Assembly: GCA_034721895.1 (NCBI GenBank)
Contig: JAYEND010000001.1
Coordinates: forward strand, 68,477-132,476
Length of the DNA stretch: 64,000 nucleotides
From: SZUA-451 sp034721895
Lineage (GTDB): Bacteria > Campylobacterota > Campylobacteria > Campylobacterales > Sulfurovaceae
Direction: 5' to 3'
Notes under the pieces: generated by a model
What the model was told of the DNA's origin: nothing
The model's database searches: none
The model's input: only the letters and a program-made list of their open reading frames with translations
Shown: piece by piece, positions 25,819 through 34,758 of the stretch
Position numbering within the stretch: the stretch's first letter is position 1
Layout: each line of letters opens with the position of its first letter
Made by a program: the position numbers and the translations under genes

Positions 25819-26427
25819 ATTACCAATTCTCCTTCTCATATATTCAGTTAATTGCTTCATTGCTTCATGGTGATTATCCATAAATGTTTGATGGGCATAT
25901 TTGTCACAGTAGTTGGTTACGATAAAAACACCGCCGGCAGGAATGCCCAGTTCTTCTGCAACCTTGAGAACAGCATAGAATTCCATATTTTCCAGTTCTA
26001 TATTGTTTTCCAGGTAGTGCCTGGAAACTTCTTTATTGATAGTAATGTAATTACTTGAGTTAACAATTGTTTCACGTGAAACATGAGAACCGTCAAGCAA
26101 ATGAGAACTGCTTCTCGTTTGTAGGTCCGGAACCGTAGCGGTCGGAAGAAAATGAAGCCGCGAAGGCTCAGCAGTTGAGATGACATTATCTATCGGGGTG
26201 TAGTTGCCGTGGGTGAAAAAACTATTTTCGATATTGGCTGCTGTTCTCGATTCGACAATATCAAAAATCTCTCTATTGCCATAACTTCCTGCAGTACCTA
26301 CAAAGAGGAGAAATTCAGGAGGATTGAGCAGGCATTGACGCGTCAGGTTGACAGCAGAGTGAACCATGCCGATACCGATAGGTGTAGCAAAATCAAACTG
26401 CTCTTTGTCTCCTGCACAAATAATCAC
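25813..26427 (-). CDS. nucleoside phosphorylase / MTA-SAH nucleosidase family protein
   Basis: A 204-residue PNP/UDP-family protein. The glycine-rich FVGTAGSYG and ENMEFYAVLKVAEELG correspond to the phosphate/ribose region and the ribose-binding MxE motif of the family. The start is GTG at 26427, one base after the hisF stop, with AAGG inside hisF, so translation is probably coupled. Whether it is a phosphorylase or a hydrolytic nucleosidase cannot be decided. The C-terminus falls within a heptamer repeat array. Confidence 0.75.
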   Translation of the reverse strand: MIICAGDKEQFDFATPIGIGMVHSAVNLTRQCLLNPPEFLLFVGTAGSYGNREIFDIVESRTAANIENSFFTHGNYTPIDNVISTAEPSRLHFLPTATVPDLQTRSSSHLLDGSHVSRETIVNSSNYITINKEVSRHYLENNIELENMEFYAVLKVAEELGIPAGGVFIVTNYCDKYAHQTFMDNHHEAMKQLTEYMRRRIGNE

Positions 26428-26428
26428 T

Positions 26429-27193
26429 CTAGCGCCTTACCGGGATATTTTCACTATACAGATAGGCTTTGAGATCCATGATATCGATCTCTTTGAAGTG
26501 GAAGATGGATGCCGCCAAAGCAGCATCAGCCTGGCCTATGGTGAAGGCTTCTTTGATATGCTCCATGGTTCCGGCACCGCCGCTGGCGATGATGGGGATA
26601 TTGACCACCTCGTTGATCCGCCGGTTGAGTTCATTATCAAAACCGGCTTTGGTGCCATCAGCATCCATCGATGTGACCAACAGTTCTCCGGCACCCCGTT
26701 CATAGACTTCCCTGGCCCAGTAAATGGCATCGATACCGGTATCGTTCCTGCCGCCGTGAGTAAAGATATGCCATTTATCATCAGAAATACGCTTGGCATC
26801 AATGGCGACGACGATACATTGCGAACCGAAACGTTTGGCACTTTCGTTGATAAACTCAGGGCGTTTGATCGCAGCGGAGTTGATGCTGACTTTATCGCAT
26901 CCCACATTCAGCAGGCTGTAGATATCTTCCAGTTTTCGAATACCCCCACCGACAGTCAGTGGAATGAAGACCTCTTCAGCCACTTTTTTTACGACATCCA
27001 CGATGGTGTCCCTGCCCTCATGACTGGCACCGATATCAAGAAAAGTAATTTCATCAGCACCCTCTTCATTATAACGCTTTGCTACTTCGACGGGGTCTCC
27101 CGCATCACGCAGTCCGACGAAGTTGATACCTTTGACGACACGGCCTTCATTGACGTCCAGGCAGGGTATGATTCGTTTGGCAAAATAATCCAT
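26429..27193 (-). CDS. hisF: imidazole glycerol phosphate synthase cyclase subunit
   Basis: A 254-residue TIM barrel that, with HisH, makes IGP and AICAR in histidine synthesis. It starts MDYFAKRIIPCLDV, where the aspartate of PCLDV is catalytic; the second catalytic aspartate lies in TSMDADGTKAG. The upstream extension of the frame is not conserved in sequence type. It is coupled to a nucleoside phosphorylase-like gene. No other his genes are in the window. Confidence 0.96.
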   Translation of the reverse strand: MDYFAKRIIPCLDVNEGRVVKGINFVGLRDAGDPVEVAKRYNEEGADEITFLDIGASHEGRDTIVDVVKKVAEEVFIPLTVGGGIRKLEDIYSLLNVGCDKVSINSAAIKRPEFINESAKRFGSQCIVVAIDAKRISDDKWHIFTHGGRNDTGIDAIYWAREVYERGAGELLVTSMDADGTKAGFDNELNRRINEVVNIPIIASGGAGTMEHIKEAFTIGQADAALAASIFHFKEIDIMDLKAYLYSENIPVRR

Positions 27194-27317
27194 TATAGTC
27201 CATATGTATAGTTTGTTTATGTTAAAATTATACAAAAATAATCCAAAATAAGCAATAAAGGCCGCCTCCAAAGACTGTCTCTATAGACTTATAGTTGGAT
27301 TTAAGGCATTTTAGGGT

Positions 27318-28157
27318 ATGATAAAAAGCAATTTAGCTGAATTTGCCAACAAGCGGTTTGGCCAAAATTTTTTGAAGAGTGATTATTATATACATCAAAT
27401 CATCCAAGCGATGCCCGATGACGACCTGAGGGTTGCAGAGATTGGGCCTGGCTTAGGTGATTTAACCAAAGAACTCGTAAGAGTGAGAAATGTCACAGCA
27501 TTTGAAGTTGACAAGAGATTATGCGAGCATCTGAAAACCACTTTTGGAGAGCCTCTCGAAAAGGGAAGCTTTGAGCTGAAATGTGGAGATGTGCTTGAGC
27601 ATTGGGGGGAGAAAAGCCTGCTGGATGAACCCTATCATCTGGTAGCCAATCTACCCTACTACATTGCAACCAATATTGTCTTGAAAGCACTGAATGATTC
27701 ATATTGCCAGTCTATACTGGTCATGGTTCAGAAAGAAGTCGCAGTGAAGTTTGCTGCCCAACCGGGACAGAAGGAGTTTTCAGCCCTCTCTGTTTTGGCT
27801 GAAACAGCAGGGAAAGCAAAACTCTGTTTTGAGGTGGAACCCGAAGCATTCGTCCCTCCGCCCAAAGTGACTTCTGCAGTACTTTTGATTGAAAAAGACC
27901 ATACAGAAGATGATGAGAATTTTGAAGCGTTACTGAGAGTTGCATTTCAGCAGCCGCGCAAAAAATTATCAAAAAATCTGATGGCTGCTTTTTCGAAAGA
28001 CAAGATTGCAAACCTCTTTTCCAGGCTGGGTCTCGACCCGAACCTGCGACCGCATGAAGCTGAGACATCTATCTATCATCACTTATATAATGAATTGAAA
28101 AAGGATATTTTAGATGGACAACAACCAAGGCAGCGGAAACGACGGACAAAATCCTAA
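27318..28157 (+). CDS. ksgA: 16S rRNA dimethyladenosine transferase
   Basis: A 279-residue SAM methyltransferase that dimethylates A1518/A1519 of 16S rRNA. It has FGQNFL near the start, the SAM motif AEIGPGLGDLT and the catalytic NLPYY. The C-terminus extends into a basic tail (RQRKRRTKS) translated from bases that also encode the start of the rnj gene in another frame (44-base overlap). Confidence 0.96.
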   Translation: MIKSNLAEFANKRFGQNFLKSDYYIHQIIQAMPDDDLRVAEIGPGLGDLTKELVRVRNVTAFEVDKRLCEHLKTTFGEPLEKGSFELKCGDVLEHWGEKSLLDEPYHLVANLPYYIATNIVLKALNDSYCQSILVMVQKEVAVKFAAQPGQKEFSALSVLAETAGKAKLCFEVEPEAFVPPPKVTSAVLLIEKDHTEDDENFEALLRVAFQQPRKKLSKNLMAAFSKDKIANLFSRLGLDPNLRPHEAETSIYHHLYNELKKDILDGQQPRQRKRRTKS

Positions 28158-30228
28158 CCGTAAACCGAACAATCCAAACCGAAGACCCAATCCGCATAGA
28201 AGCAGAAACAATGAGGGCCAAACACAAGAGAATACACAGGGGAGCAATAGAAAACCCAATCCAAACAGAAAACCAAACCCCAGCCGTCAGCAAAATAGGA
28301 GTAGCGAAGAAAGAACAGAGAAGCAGGGGAGCACTCCGAACAGAAAACCCAATAGTAACCAGGGCAGACGTCCCAATCCCAATGCCAAAAAGCCAAACAG
28401 CCCAAATAGAAGCGGTGGTGGAAGCAAGAGTGGGGGAAGCAAGGGAGGAGGTAGGCGTAGAAAAAATGAGCCTACAAACGTAAGTGATGAGATGAAAAAG
28501 TCGATCCTGGATAACAGGGGTGTGCAGGAAGCACGTATGAATCCCTGGAAGCAGATCGATATCAACAGTGGGGGAAGGGTCCGCTTTACTCCTCTGGGCG
28601 GACTGGGTGAAATCGGCGGAAATATTGCCGTTCTTGAGACGGAGACAAGTGCAGTGGTCATTGATGTGGGGATGAGCTTTCCGGATGAAAGTATGCACGG
28701 GGTTGATATCCTGGTGCCTGACTTCAGCTATTTGCATGCGATCAAAGATAAGATCAAAGGGATCGTGATTACGCACGCCCATGAAGATCATATCGGCGCA
28801 GTTCCCTACCTCTTCAAAGAGTTGAAGTTTCCGATCTACGGAACACCGTTGGTCATGGCGATGATCGAGAACAAGTTCAATGAACATGGCTTGAAGAATG
28901 ATACGCAGTATTTCCGATATATCACCAAGCGTCAGCAGTATGAGATCGGCGATTTCAAATTCGAGTGGATGCATATGACACACTCGATTATCGATGCCTG
29001 TTCTCTGGCGATTGAGACACCGGCAGGAATCCTGATCCATACCGGAGACTTTAAAATCGACCATACGCCTATCGATGGCTATACGGCTGATCTCCAGCGT
29101 TTTGCCCACTATGGAGCGAAAGGGGTGCTCTGTCTCTTCAGTGACAGTACCAATTCCTATAACTCCGGATTCACCAAAAGTGAAGCGGTTGTCGGAAATA
29201 CCTTTGACACACTCTATATGCTGGCAAAAGGGAGATTGCTTATGTCAACCTTTTCCTCCAATGTACACCGTATCTATCAGGCAATGGACAGAGCGATCAA
29301 GCATGGCCGAAAGATCTGTGTGATCGGCCGATCCATGGAACGAAATGTCGAGGTTACAAGAGCGCTGGGGTATGTTGACATTCCTGACAAGCATTTCATT
29401 GAGGCGCACGAGGTAAACAAATATGCTGATCATGAAGTGATGATTGTAACGACTGGTTCGCAGGGTGAAGATATGGCGGCACTTTTCAGAATGGCGACCA
29501 ACGAGCATAGACATATCAAACTCAAGCCGAGTGATACGATCATCATTTCAGCAAAAGCGATTCCGGGGAACGAGGCATCTGTTTCCAGAATGATGAATTA
29601 CATCGTCAAGACCGGCGCAACGGTTCGATATCAGGATTTTGCCGACATTCACGTTTCAGGGCATGCGGCTCAGGAGGAACAGAAGCTGATCCTCAGACTG
29701 ACACAGCCTAAGTTCTTCCTTCCTGTTCACGGTGAGTACAACCACATCACCCAGCATGCCAAAACCGCTGTCAAGTGTGGCGTCAATGAGCGGAATATTC
29801 TCCTGATGAGTGATGGGGATCAGGTAGAGATCACACCGAAATACCTCAAAAAGGTCAGATCAGTCAAGACCGGCAAAACCTTTATTGACAACCAAAACAA
29901 TAAAGAGATCCATGATGATGTCATCGTTGACAGGCAAAAACTGGCATCAGACGGTATTGTTAATGTGATCGTTCAAATCTCTGAGCAGACTCACAAAATA
30001 GTGGGTAAACCAATTGTTACTTCTCATGGCCTCGTTCCGGACAAACAGGATAAAAAGTTTGCCGATGAGGTTACGCAGTTGATCGAAACTTTCCTGCTCA
30101 ATGCAAAACCTGATCAGGTATTGACATCAAAAATTGCCGAGAATGAAATCAGACTTATAGTCCGAAAGCATGTTATCCGAACGAAGAAACTTTACCCAAT
30201 TATTATTCCTACTCTTTTTTACGTGTAG
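28114..30228 (+). CDS. rnj: ribonuclease J with long basic low-complexity N-terminal extension
   Basis: A 704-residue beta-CASP metallo-beta-lactamase RNase, the main mRNA-decay and rRNA-maturation nuclease in this phylum (RNase E is lacking). Residues 1-145 are a disordered tail rich in Asn, Pro, Arg, Lys, Gly and Gln with repeated NRKPN-type motifs. The catalytic core starts at about 155 (RFTPLGGLGEIGGN), with metal ligands H221/H223/D225/H226 in THAHEDHIG. H. pylori RNase J also has a long N-terminal extension. It is translated from inside ksgA's 3' end. Confidence 0.95.
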   Translation: MDNNQGSGNDGQNPNRKPNNPNRRPNPHRSRNNEGQTQENTQGSNRKPNPNRKPNPSRQQNRSSEERTEKQGSTPNRKPNSNQGRRPNPNAKKPNSPNRSGGGSKSGGSKGGGRRRKNEPTNVSDEMKKSILDNRGVQEARMNPWKQIDINSGGRVRFTPLGGLGEIGGNIAVLETETSAVVIDVGMSFPDESMHGVDILVPDFSYLHAIKDKIKGIVITHAHEDHIGAVPYLFKELKFPIYGTPLVMAMIENKFNEHGLKNDTQYFRYITKRQQYEIGDFKFEWMHMTHSIIDACSLAIETPAGILIHTGDFKIDHTPIDGYTADLQRFAHYGAKGVLCLFSDSTNSYNSGFTKSEAVVGNTFDTLYMLAKGRLLMSTFSSNVHRIYQAMDRAIKHGRKICVIGRSMERNVEVTRALGYVDIPDKHFIEAHEVNKYADHEVMIVTTGSQGEDMAALFRMATNEHRHIKLKPSDTIIISAKAIPGNEASVSRMMNYIVKTGATVRYQDFADIHVSGHAAQEEQKLILRLTQPKFFLPVHGEYNHITQHAKTAVKCGVNERNILLMSDGDQVEITPKYLKKVRSVKTGKTFIDNQNNKEIHDDVIVDRQKLASDGIVNVIVQISEQTHKIVGKPIVTSHGLVPDKQDKKFADEVTQLIETFLLNAKPDQVLTSKIAENEIRLIVRKHVIRTKKLYPIIIPTLFYV

Positions 30229-30233
30229 TGTCA

Positions 30234-30261
30234 AGCGTTCAGCGTTCAGCGCTGAGCATTG
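30234..30261. repeat. heptamer array, AGCGTTC-type x4
   Basis: AGCGTTC, AGCGTTC, AGCGCTG, AGCATTG in perfect 7-bp register, six bases after the rnj stop codon. The reverse complement unit GAACGCT reappears beside gltA at 48594-48600. Confidence 0.75.
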
Positions 30262-30304
30262 AGAAAGAGCAAAAGCAACTTGTTCTCCTGTTGCCTGATT
30301 TTTA

Positions 30305-30334
30305 TTGTCCCGTCGTAAATACCTGTGATATAAT
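30305..30334 (+). promoter_or_regulatory. probable sigma70 promoter of kdsD
   Basis: TTGTCC (30305-30310), an 18-base spacer, and TATAAT (30329-30334) with an extended TGA upstream; the start codon follows 23 bases later. Confidence 0.6.
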
Positions 30335-30357
30335 ACTCCATACAAAGAGAGAAAACT

Positions 30358-31326
30358 ATGGATCTCCTGAAGATAGCAAAAGAGACATTTCAAACTGAAG
30401 CGGAATCACTTCTGTACGCTGCTGATCAGCTGGATCAGAGTTTTCTGGATGCCATTGAGCTTATCCACCGAACATCGGGTAAGCTGATTGTGACAGGTGT
30501 GGGCAAATCCGGGCTGGTGGGTGCTAAGATGGCTGCTACGTTTGCCAGCACCGGCACTTCAAGCTTTTTTTTACATCCCACTGAAGCACTTCACGGCGAT
30601 CTTGGAATGATAAGCAAAGGAGATACCCTGCTGGCGATCAGCAACAGCGGTGAAAGTGAAGAGCTGACAAAAATACTGCCGCATATCAAGCGTTTTGAAA
30701 TTCCCTTGATAGGGTTGACGGCGGATACAGATTCTTCGCTTGGCTCTTATGCGGATGTGATGCTCTCTATTGCTGTGGAGAAAGAGGCATGCCCTTTGGG
30801 TGCAGCACCGACGACTTCTACGACACTGACGATGGCAATGGGGGATGCATTGGCAGTAGCATTGATGCAGAAGAGGGGATTCAGAGAGGAGGATTTTGCC
30901 TCTTTCCATCCGGGAGGCACGCTGGGCAGAAAGCTGTTTGTGAAGATCAAGGATTTGATGCGAATAGAAAAACTTCCTATCATCGACCAGGAGACACCGC
31001 TAAAAGACGCCATCGTTACGATGAGCGAAGGGAAGCTGGGGACAGTACTCATCGTTGATGAAAAAGGCAAGCTGGCTGCTCTGTTGAGTGACGGGGACCT
31101 TCGGCGTGCTTTGATGAAGCATGATTTTGATCTCAGCCATCCGGCATTCAAGTATGCGACATTGAACCCCAAAAGCTACAACAATACAGAACTGCTGGCC
31201 AGCGAAGCACTTGAGATCATTGAGGCAAACCGCATACAGCTTCTCATTATTACCGACAAAGAGGGGAAGATTGTGGGGATTCTGCATATTCATGATCTGG
31301 TCAACGCCGGTATAAAAAGCAGCTAA
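30358..31326 (+). CDS. kdsD: D-arabinose 5-phosphate isomerase (KdsD/KpsF)
   Basis: A 322-residue enzyme making arabinose 5-phosphate for Kdo, a core sugar of lipopolysaccharide. An N-terminal SIS domain contains VTGVGKSGLVGAKMA and the SNSGESEEL sugar-phosphate site. Two C-terminal CBS domains follow (about 205-320, with LLSDGDLRRALM). It probably shares a transcript with the two genes downstream. Confidence 0.94.
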   Translation: MDLLKIAKETFQTEAESLLYAADQLDQSFLDAIELIHRTSGKLIVTGVGKSGLVGAKMAATFASTGTSSFFLHPTEALHGDLGMISKGDTLLAISNSGESEELTKILPHIKRFEIPLIGLTADTDSSLGSYADVMLSIAVEKEACPLGAAPTTSTTLTMAMGDALAVALMQKRGFREEDFASFHPGGTLGRKLFVKIKDLMRIEKLPIIDQETPLKDAIVTMSEGKLGTVLIVDEKGKLAALLSDGDLRRALMKHDFDLSHPAFKYATLNPKSYNNTELLASEALEIIEANRIQLLIITDKEGKIVGILHIHDLVNAGIKSS

Positions 31327-31341
31327 AGACCAAGGAAGAGA

Positions 31342-32133
31342 ATGAGACTCAACAAATATATATCCCATAATAGCAGATACTCCCGGAGAGATGCCGACAG
31401 GTTGATCGAAGAGGGTGAGGTAACTGTCAACAGAAAGATGATGAAGGATTTTGGTTACGATGTTGATCCCAAGGATCATATTGCCGTTAAAGGCAGACCT
31501 GTCAAGCAGCAAACCGAGTTGACAGTGATAGTTTATAACAAGCCCAAGGGTGTGTTGGTCACCAAAAAAGATGACAGAGGCCGTGCAACCATTTATCATA
31601 AGCTTCCCGGGAAATTTAGACATTTTGTTCCGGTAGGGAGGCTTGACTATGCTTCGGAGGGATTGCTTATCCTTACTGATTCCCCCACTGTGGCAGAGGT
31701 CTTGATGAGGAGCAGTTTGCCGCGTACCTACAATCTCAAACTCGATAAACCCTTGACAGAAGAGATGGTGACTGCGATGAAAGAGGGGTTGATGCTCCAT
31801 GATGCCCGTGCGGGAGCACATAGCCGAAGCAAGATCACGTCGATGGAGTTTGCCCCCTTTGATCACTTTGAGTTGCGTTCCGAGGGGAAGCACTTTACCA
31901 AGCTGCGTGTGACGATCAGCGAAGGGAAAAACAGGGAACTCCGACGCTTTTTTGCCCATTTTGATGCACAGGTTCTCGATCTAAAGCGAGTAGCGTTCGG
32001 AGATATCGGGCTGAACAATCTGCCTACGAACAAAACACGTTTTTATACACGCAGAGAGTATGATGATCTGCATAAGTTTTTAAAGCAGGGTGCCAAAACT
32101 CAAAAGAAAAAGGATAAAAATGACCACCCTTAA
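31342..32133 (+). CDS. rluB: RsuA/RluB-family pseudouridine synthase
   Basis: A 263-residue enzyme with an N-terminal S4 RNA-binding domain (residues 1-50, MRLNKYISH) and a catalytic domain with GRLDYASEGLL, where D102 is the nucleophile. The C-terminus is Lys-rich. The RluB/RsuA family modifies 23S or 16S rRNA; rluB is the likelier assignment from the length, but not certain. GGAAG precedes the ATG. Confidence 0.88.
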   Translation: MRLNKYISHNSRYSRRDADRLIEEGEVTVNRKMMKDFGYDVDPKDHIAVKGRPVKQQTELTVIVYNKPKGVLVTKKDDRGRATIYHKLPGKFRHFVPVGRLDYASEGLLILTDSPTVAEVLMRSSLPRTYNLKLDKPLTEEMVTAMKEGLMLHDARAGAHSRSKITSMEFAPFDHFELRSEGKHFTKLRVTISEGKNRELRRFFAHFDAQVLDLKRVAFGDIGLNNLPTNKTRFYTRREYDDLHKFLKQGAKTQKKKDKNDHP

Positions 32134-32171
32134 TTTTAAAAATAATTAAAAGTAACGGAGGGTAGAGCAGG

Positions 32172-33356
32172 ATGAATCTGGCGTTGAAGTATCGTCCAAA
32201 ATCGCTTGATGAGATGGTGGGGCAGGAGCATTTACTGGGAGATGAAGCTCCTCTGCGTATTTTGATCGAGTCTGAAGCACTTCCTCACACCTTTCTTTAT
32301 GGGCCTCCAGGTTCAGGGAAGACAACATTGGCGAGAATTATTGCGACGGTTCTGGAGTTACCCTTCTATGAAATGAATGCTACCACTCTCAAAGTGGAGG
32401 AGTTGCGAAAGATTTTTAAAGAGTATGCCAATGCCCTCCAAAAGCCTCTGATTTTTATCGATGAGGTACATCGTTTGAGTAAAAACCAGCAGGAGGTGCT
32501 CCTTCCTTTTATGGAGAATAACGCTGCTTTGATCATCGGTGCTTCGACAGAGAACCCTTACTACTCTTTGGCGGCGGCCATGCGATCACGTTCTCACCTC
32601 TTTGAGCTTGATCACATCAATGATGAAGCGATGGAGAGTTACCTTGATCGTATTTTGGCCAAAGAGAGTATCATAACAGATAGTGAGAGCAAATCCTTTT
32701 TGATTACGTCAAGCAGTGGTGACGCCAGAGCAATGCTCAATCTGCTGGAGAGCGGCAGCAAGATAGAGAATCCTCTACGACTGGAGACTCTTAAAAAGAT
32801 ACGACCTTATGCGATGCAGGCGGGAAGCAGTGAAGATGACAGTCACTACGAGCTGACTTCAGCCATGATCAAGAGTATTCGCGGAAGTGATGTTGATGCG
32901 GGGCTCTATTATCTGGCGCGCCTGATCAATGGGGGTGAACCGGCAGAGTTTATTGCCAGACGGCTAGCTATCCTTGCCAGTGAAGATATCGGTAATGCCA
33001 ACCCGAATGCTTTGAATCTGGCCAGTTCCACGCTCAATATTGTGAAGCATATCGGTTATCCAGAGGCTCGCATATCACTCTCGCAACTGGTAATTTATCT
33101 CGCATCATCTCCCAAATCCAACAGTGCCTATACGGCGATCAACAAGGCCCAAAAGAGTATCAGCGAGGGAATGATCTACCCGGTTCCGGCCCACATCAAA
33201 ACCCATGCCAGAAACTATCTTTATCCGCATGATTTCGGCGGTTGGGTAAAACAGTCTTATTTGGAGAGGCCTCTCTGCTTCTATGAAAACAGTGCCATTG
33301 GCTTTGAGAAGAATTTGGCTGAGTGGAGAGAGAAAATCATTTCCGGAAAGAAGTAG
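32172..33356 (+). CDS. rarA: replication-associated recombination protein RarA (MgsA)
   Basis: A 394-residue AAA+ ATPase of the clamp-loader/RuvB class that acts at stalled forks. Walker A is GPPGSGKTT, Walker B is IFIDEVHR and sensor 1 is GASTENP. The C-terminal tetramerisation region begins around HYELTSAMIKSIRGSD. A GGAGG ribosome site lies about ten bases before the ATG. Confidence 0.94.
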   Translation: MNLALKYRPKSLDEMVGQEHLLGDEAPLRILIESEALPHTFLYGPPGSGKTTLARIIATVLELPFYEMNATTLKVEELRKIFKEYANALQKPLIFIDEVHRLSKNQQEVLLPFMENNAALIIGASTENPYYSLAAAMRSRSHLFELDHINDEAMESYLDRILAKESIITDSESKSFLITSSSGDARAMLNLLESGSKIENPLRLETLKKIRPYAMQAGSSEDDSHYELTSAMIKSIRGSDVDAGLYYLARLINGGEPAEFIARRLAILASEDIGNANPNALNLASSTLNIVKHIGYPEARISLSQLVIYLASSPKSNSAYTAINKAQKSISEGMIYPVPAHIKTHARNYLYPHDFGGWVKQSYLERPLCFYENSAIGFEKNLAEWREKIISGKK

Positions 33357-33394
33357 AATATGATCTTCGGACCGGCTCGTGTTGATAGGGCGTA

Positions 33395-33808
33395 TCAGAT
33401 CGAATCAAGGTACTCTTTGACCTGTATATCTGTCATGGTTCCTGAAAAATAACCATCTTCCGCTTCCTTTACGCGTTTCGTAAGTTTTTGCTTGAAACTA
33501 TCATCAACAATAATGCGATCATCGACAAATGCTTTCATTTCTGAAAAATCGGGGAAGAAATTCAGCATCTCTTGATACATTGGGCTTCTTTTCCAAATAG
33601 CAATTTTTTGTGTTTCCGGAATATCCCTAAAAACAAGAATAAGATTACCAACCGCATCTTTTTTATAATATTTCATATCTTCCTGCATCTGTATTTTATT
33701 TTCTGAAAGCAGGCGGTCGTCTTCTTTCTGCAGTTTGTCGATAAAGCCTGTTAAGAGATAGGCCAATATCCCTCCGATGACAAAAAAAGTGATTAGTCCC
33801 TTATTCAT
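33395..33808 (-). CDS. hypothetical membrane-anchored protein
   Basis: A 137-residue protein with one N-terminal hydrophobic helix (residues 4-20) and a charged soluble part. No recognised domain or catalytic motif. It lies between rarA and the tRNA cluster and points away from the tRNAs. The clean start MNKGLITFFVIGG and biased composition support a real gene. Confidence 0.65.
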   Translation of the reverse strand: MNKGLITFFVIGGILAYLLTGFIDKLQKEDDRLLSENKIQMQEDMKYYKKDAVGNLILVFRDIPETQKIAIWKRSPMYQEMLNFFPDFSEMKAFVDDRIIVDDSFKQKLTKRVKEAEDGYFSGTMTDIQVKEYLDSI

Positions 33809-33894
33809 TGTTTCTCCGTAAAATAAAAAATGTAAATTGAGTAGATAGTATACAGTAGATATAATTAAAAAATCTTATCTTGATAAATCAAGCA

Positions 33895-33981
33895 TGGTGC
33901 GCGCGACTGGAGTTGAACCAGCACATCCGTTAGGACACTAGAACCTGAATCTAGCGCGTCTACCAATTCCGCCACGCGCGC
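33895..33981 (-). tRNA. tRNA-Leu (CAG)
   Basis: 87 bases including an encoded CCA. The acceptor GCGCGCG pairs with CGCGCGC. A long variable arm, typical of leucine tRNAs, is present. The anticodon loop TTCAGGT gives CAG. Last of six tRNAs in the cluster. Confidence 0.93.
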
Positions 33982-34045
33982 GCAAAATGAAGATGCTACC
34001 TATTATTGAAACAGTTTATGAAACAATGAGATAACAGTGATATAG

Positions 34046-34130
34046 TGGTGCGGATGAGAGGACTCGAACCTCCACGCCGTAAAGCACCAGATCCTAAGTC
34101 TGGCGTGTATACCAATTTCACCACATCCGC
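34046..34130 (-). tRNA. tRNA-Leu (TAG)
   Basis: 85 bases including CCA. The acceptor is GCGGATG/CATCCGC, with a long variable arm. The anticodon loop CTTAGGA gives TAG. Confidence 0.93.
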
Positions 34131-34133
34131 ATG

Positions 34134-34210
34134 TGGTACACCCATTAGGATTCGAACCTAAGACCCTCGCCTTAGAAGGGCGATGCTCTATCCAGCTGAG
34201 CTATGGGTGC
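34134..34210 (-). tRNA. tRNA-Arg (TCT)
   Basis: 77 bases including CCA. The acceptor GCACCCA/TGGGTGT has a G-T first pair. The anticodon loop CTTCTAA gives TCT. Only three bases separate it from the next tRNA. Confidence 0.93.
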
Positions 34211-34327
34211 AAAAATAACAATAGTAAGTTTCAGCGATCTCATCAAAATGTGATTACTGATAGATTATGCAGCTGTTTTGTTTCAATGTGACTAGTCACA
34301 TGAGCCGACTGCTGAAGTCGTCAATGG

Positions 34328-34404
34328 TGGTACGCCAGAGAGGACTCGAACCCCTAACCCTCAGATCCGAAGTCTGATGCTCTATCCAGTTGAGCCACTA
34401 GCGC
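34328..34404 (-). tRNA. tRNA-Arg (TCG)
   Basis: 77 bases including CCA. The acceptor GCGCTAG pairs with CTGGCGT. The anticodon loop CTTCGGA gives TCG, so wobble at the first position would be needed to read CGN codons. Confidence 0.9.
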
Positions 34405-34418
34405 TCTACTGCTGTTAA

Positions 34419-34495
34419 TGGGGTGGATGACGGGGCTCGAACCCGCGACAACCTGTGCCACAAACAGGTGCTCTACCAACTGAACTACATCCACC
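34419..34495 (-). tRNA. tRNA-His (GTG)
   Basis: 77 bases including the encoded extra 5' G (G-1) characteristic of histidine tRNA, discriminator C and CCA. The acceptor is GTGGATG/CATCCAC and the anticodon is GTG. Confidence 0.95.
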
Positions 34496-34538
34496 ATAAA
34501 TAAAAAGCAGTATTATGTTTTATTATTTAATTATTAAA

Positions 34539-34615
34539 TGGTCGGAGTGAAAGGACTCGAACCTTCGACCCCCTGGTCCCAAACCAGGTGCGCTACCAGA
34601 CTGCGCTACACTCCG
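34539..34615 (-). tRNA. tRNA-Pro (TGG)
   Basis: 77 bases including CCA. The acceptor is CGGAGTG/CACTCCG. The anticodon loop TTTGGGA gives TGG. First gene of the cluster, just downstream of a consensus promoter. Confidence 0.95.
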
Positions 34616-34636
34616 TTACCTTAAAAAAGGAGTGCA

Positions 34637-34665
34637 ATTATAGTTAAAAAGTTACATATTGTCAA
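34637..34665 (-). promoter_or_regulatory. perfect consensus sigma70 promoter of the tRNA cluster
   Basis: On the minus strand: TTGACA (34665-34660), a 17-base spacer, TATAAT (34642-34637). The tRNA-Pro gene begins 22 bases after the -10. A perfect hexamer pair at optimal spacing is typical of stable-RNA operons. Confidence 0.9.
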
Positions 34666-34758
34666 TAGATAGAGGCAAAAAAATAAAAAAATATTTATGA
34701 GTAGATGGTTTAGGCTTAACGTATGTATAATATACGGATTAATCGTGGAGTTGCATTT

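Noticed and set aside
26366..27211. 281-codon plus-strand open frame
   Set aside because: It is antisense to hisF, whose conserved motifs fix the coding strand; composition is not protein-like.
28069..29109. 346-codon minus-strand open frame
   Set aside because: Antisense to rnj, covering its low-complexity tail and catalytic core; a shadow of that gene.
31000..31959. 319-codon minus-strand open frame
   Set aside because: Antisense to kdsD and the rluB-like gene, both with clear catalytic motifs.
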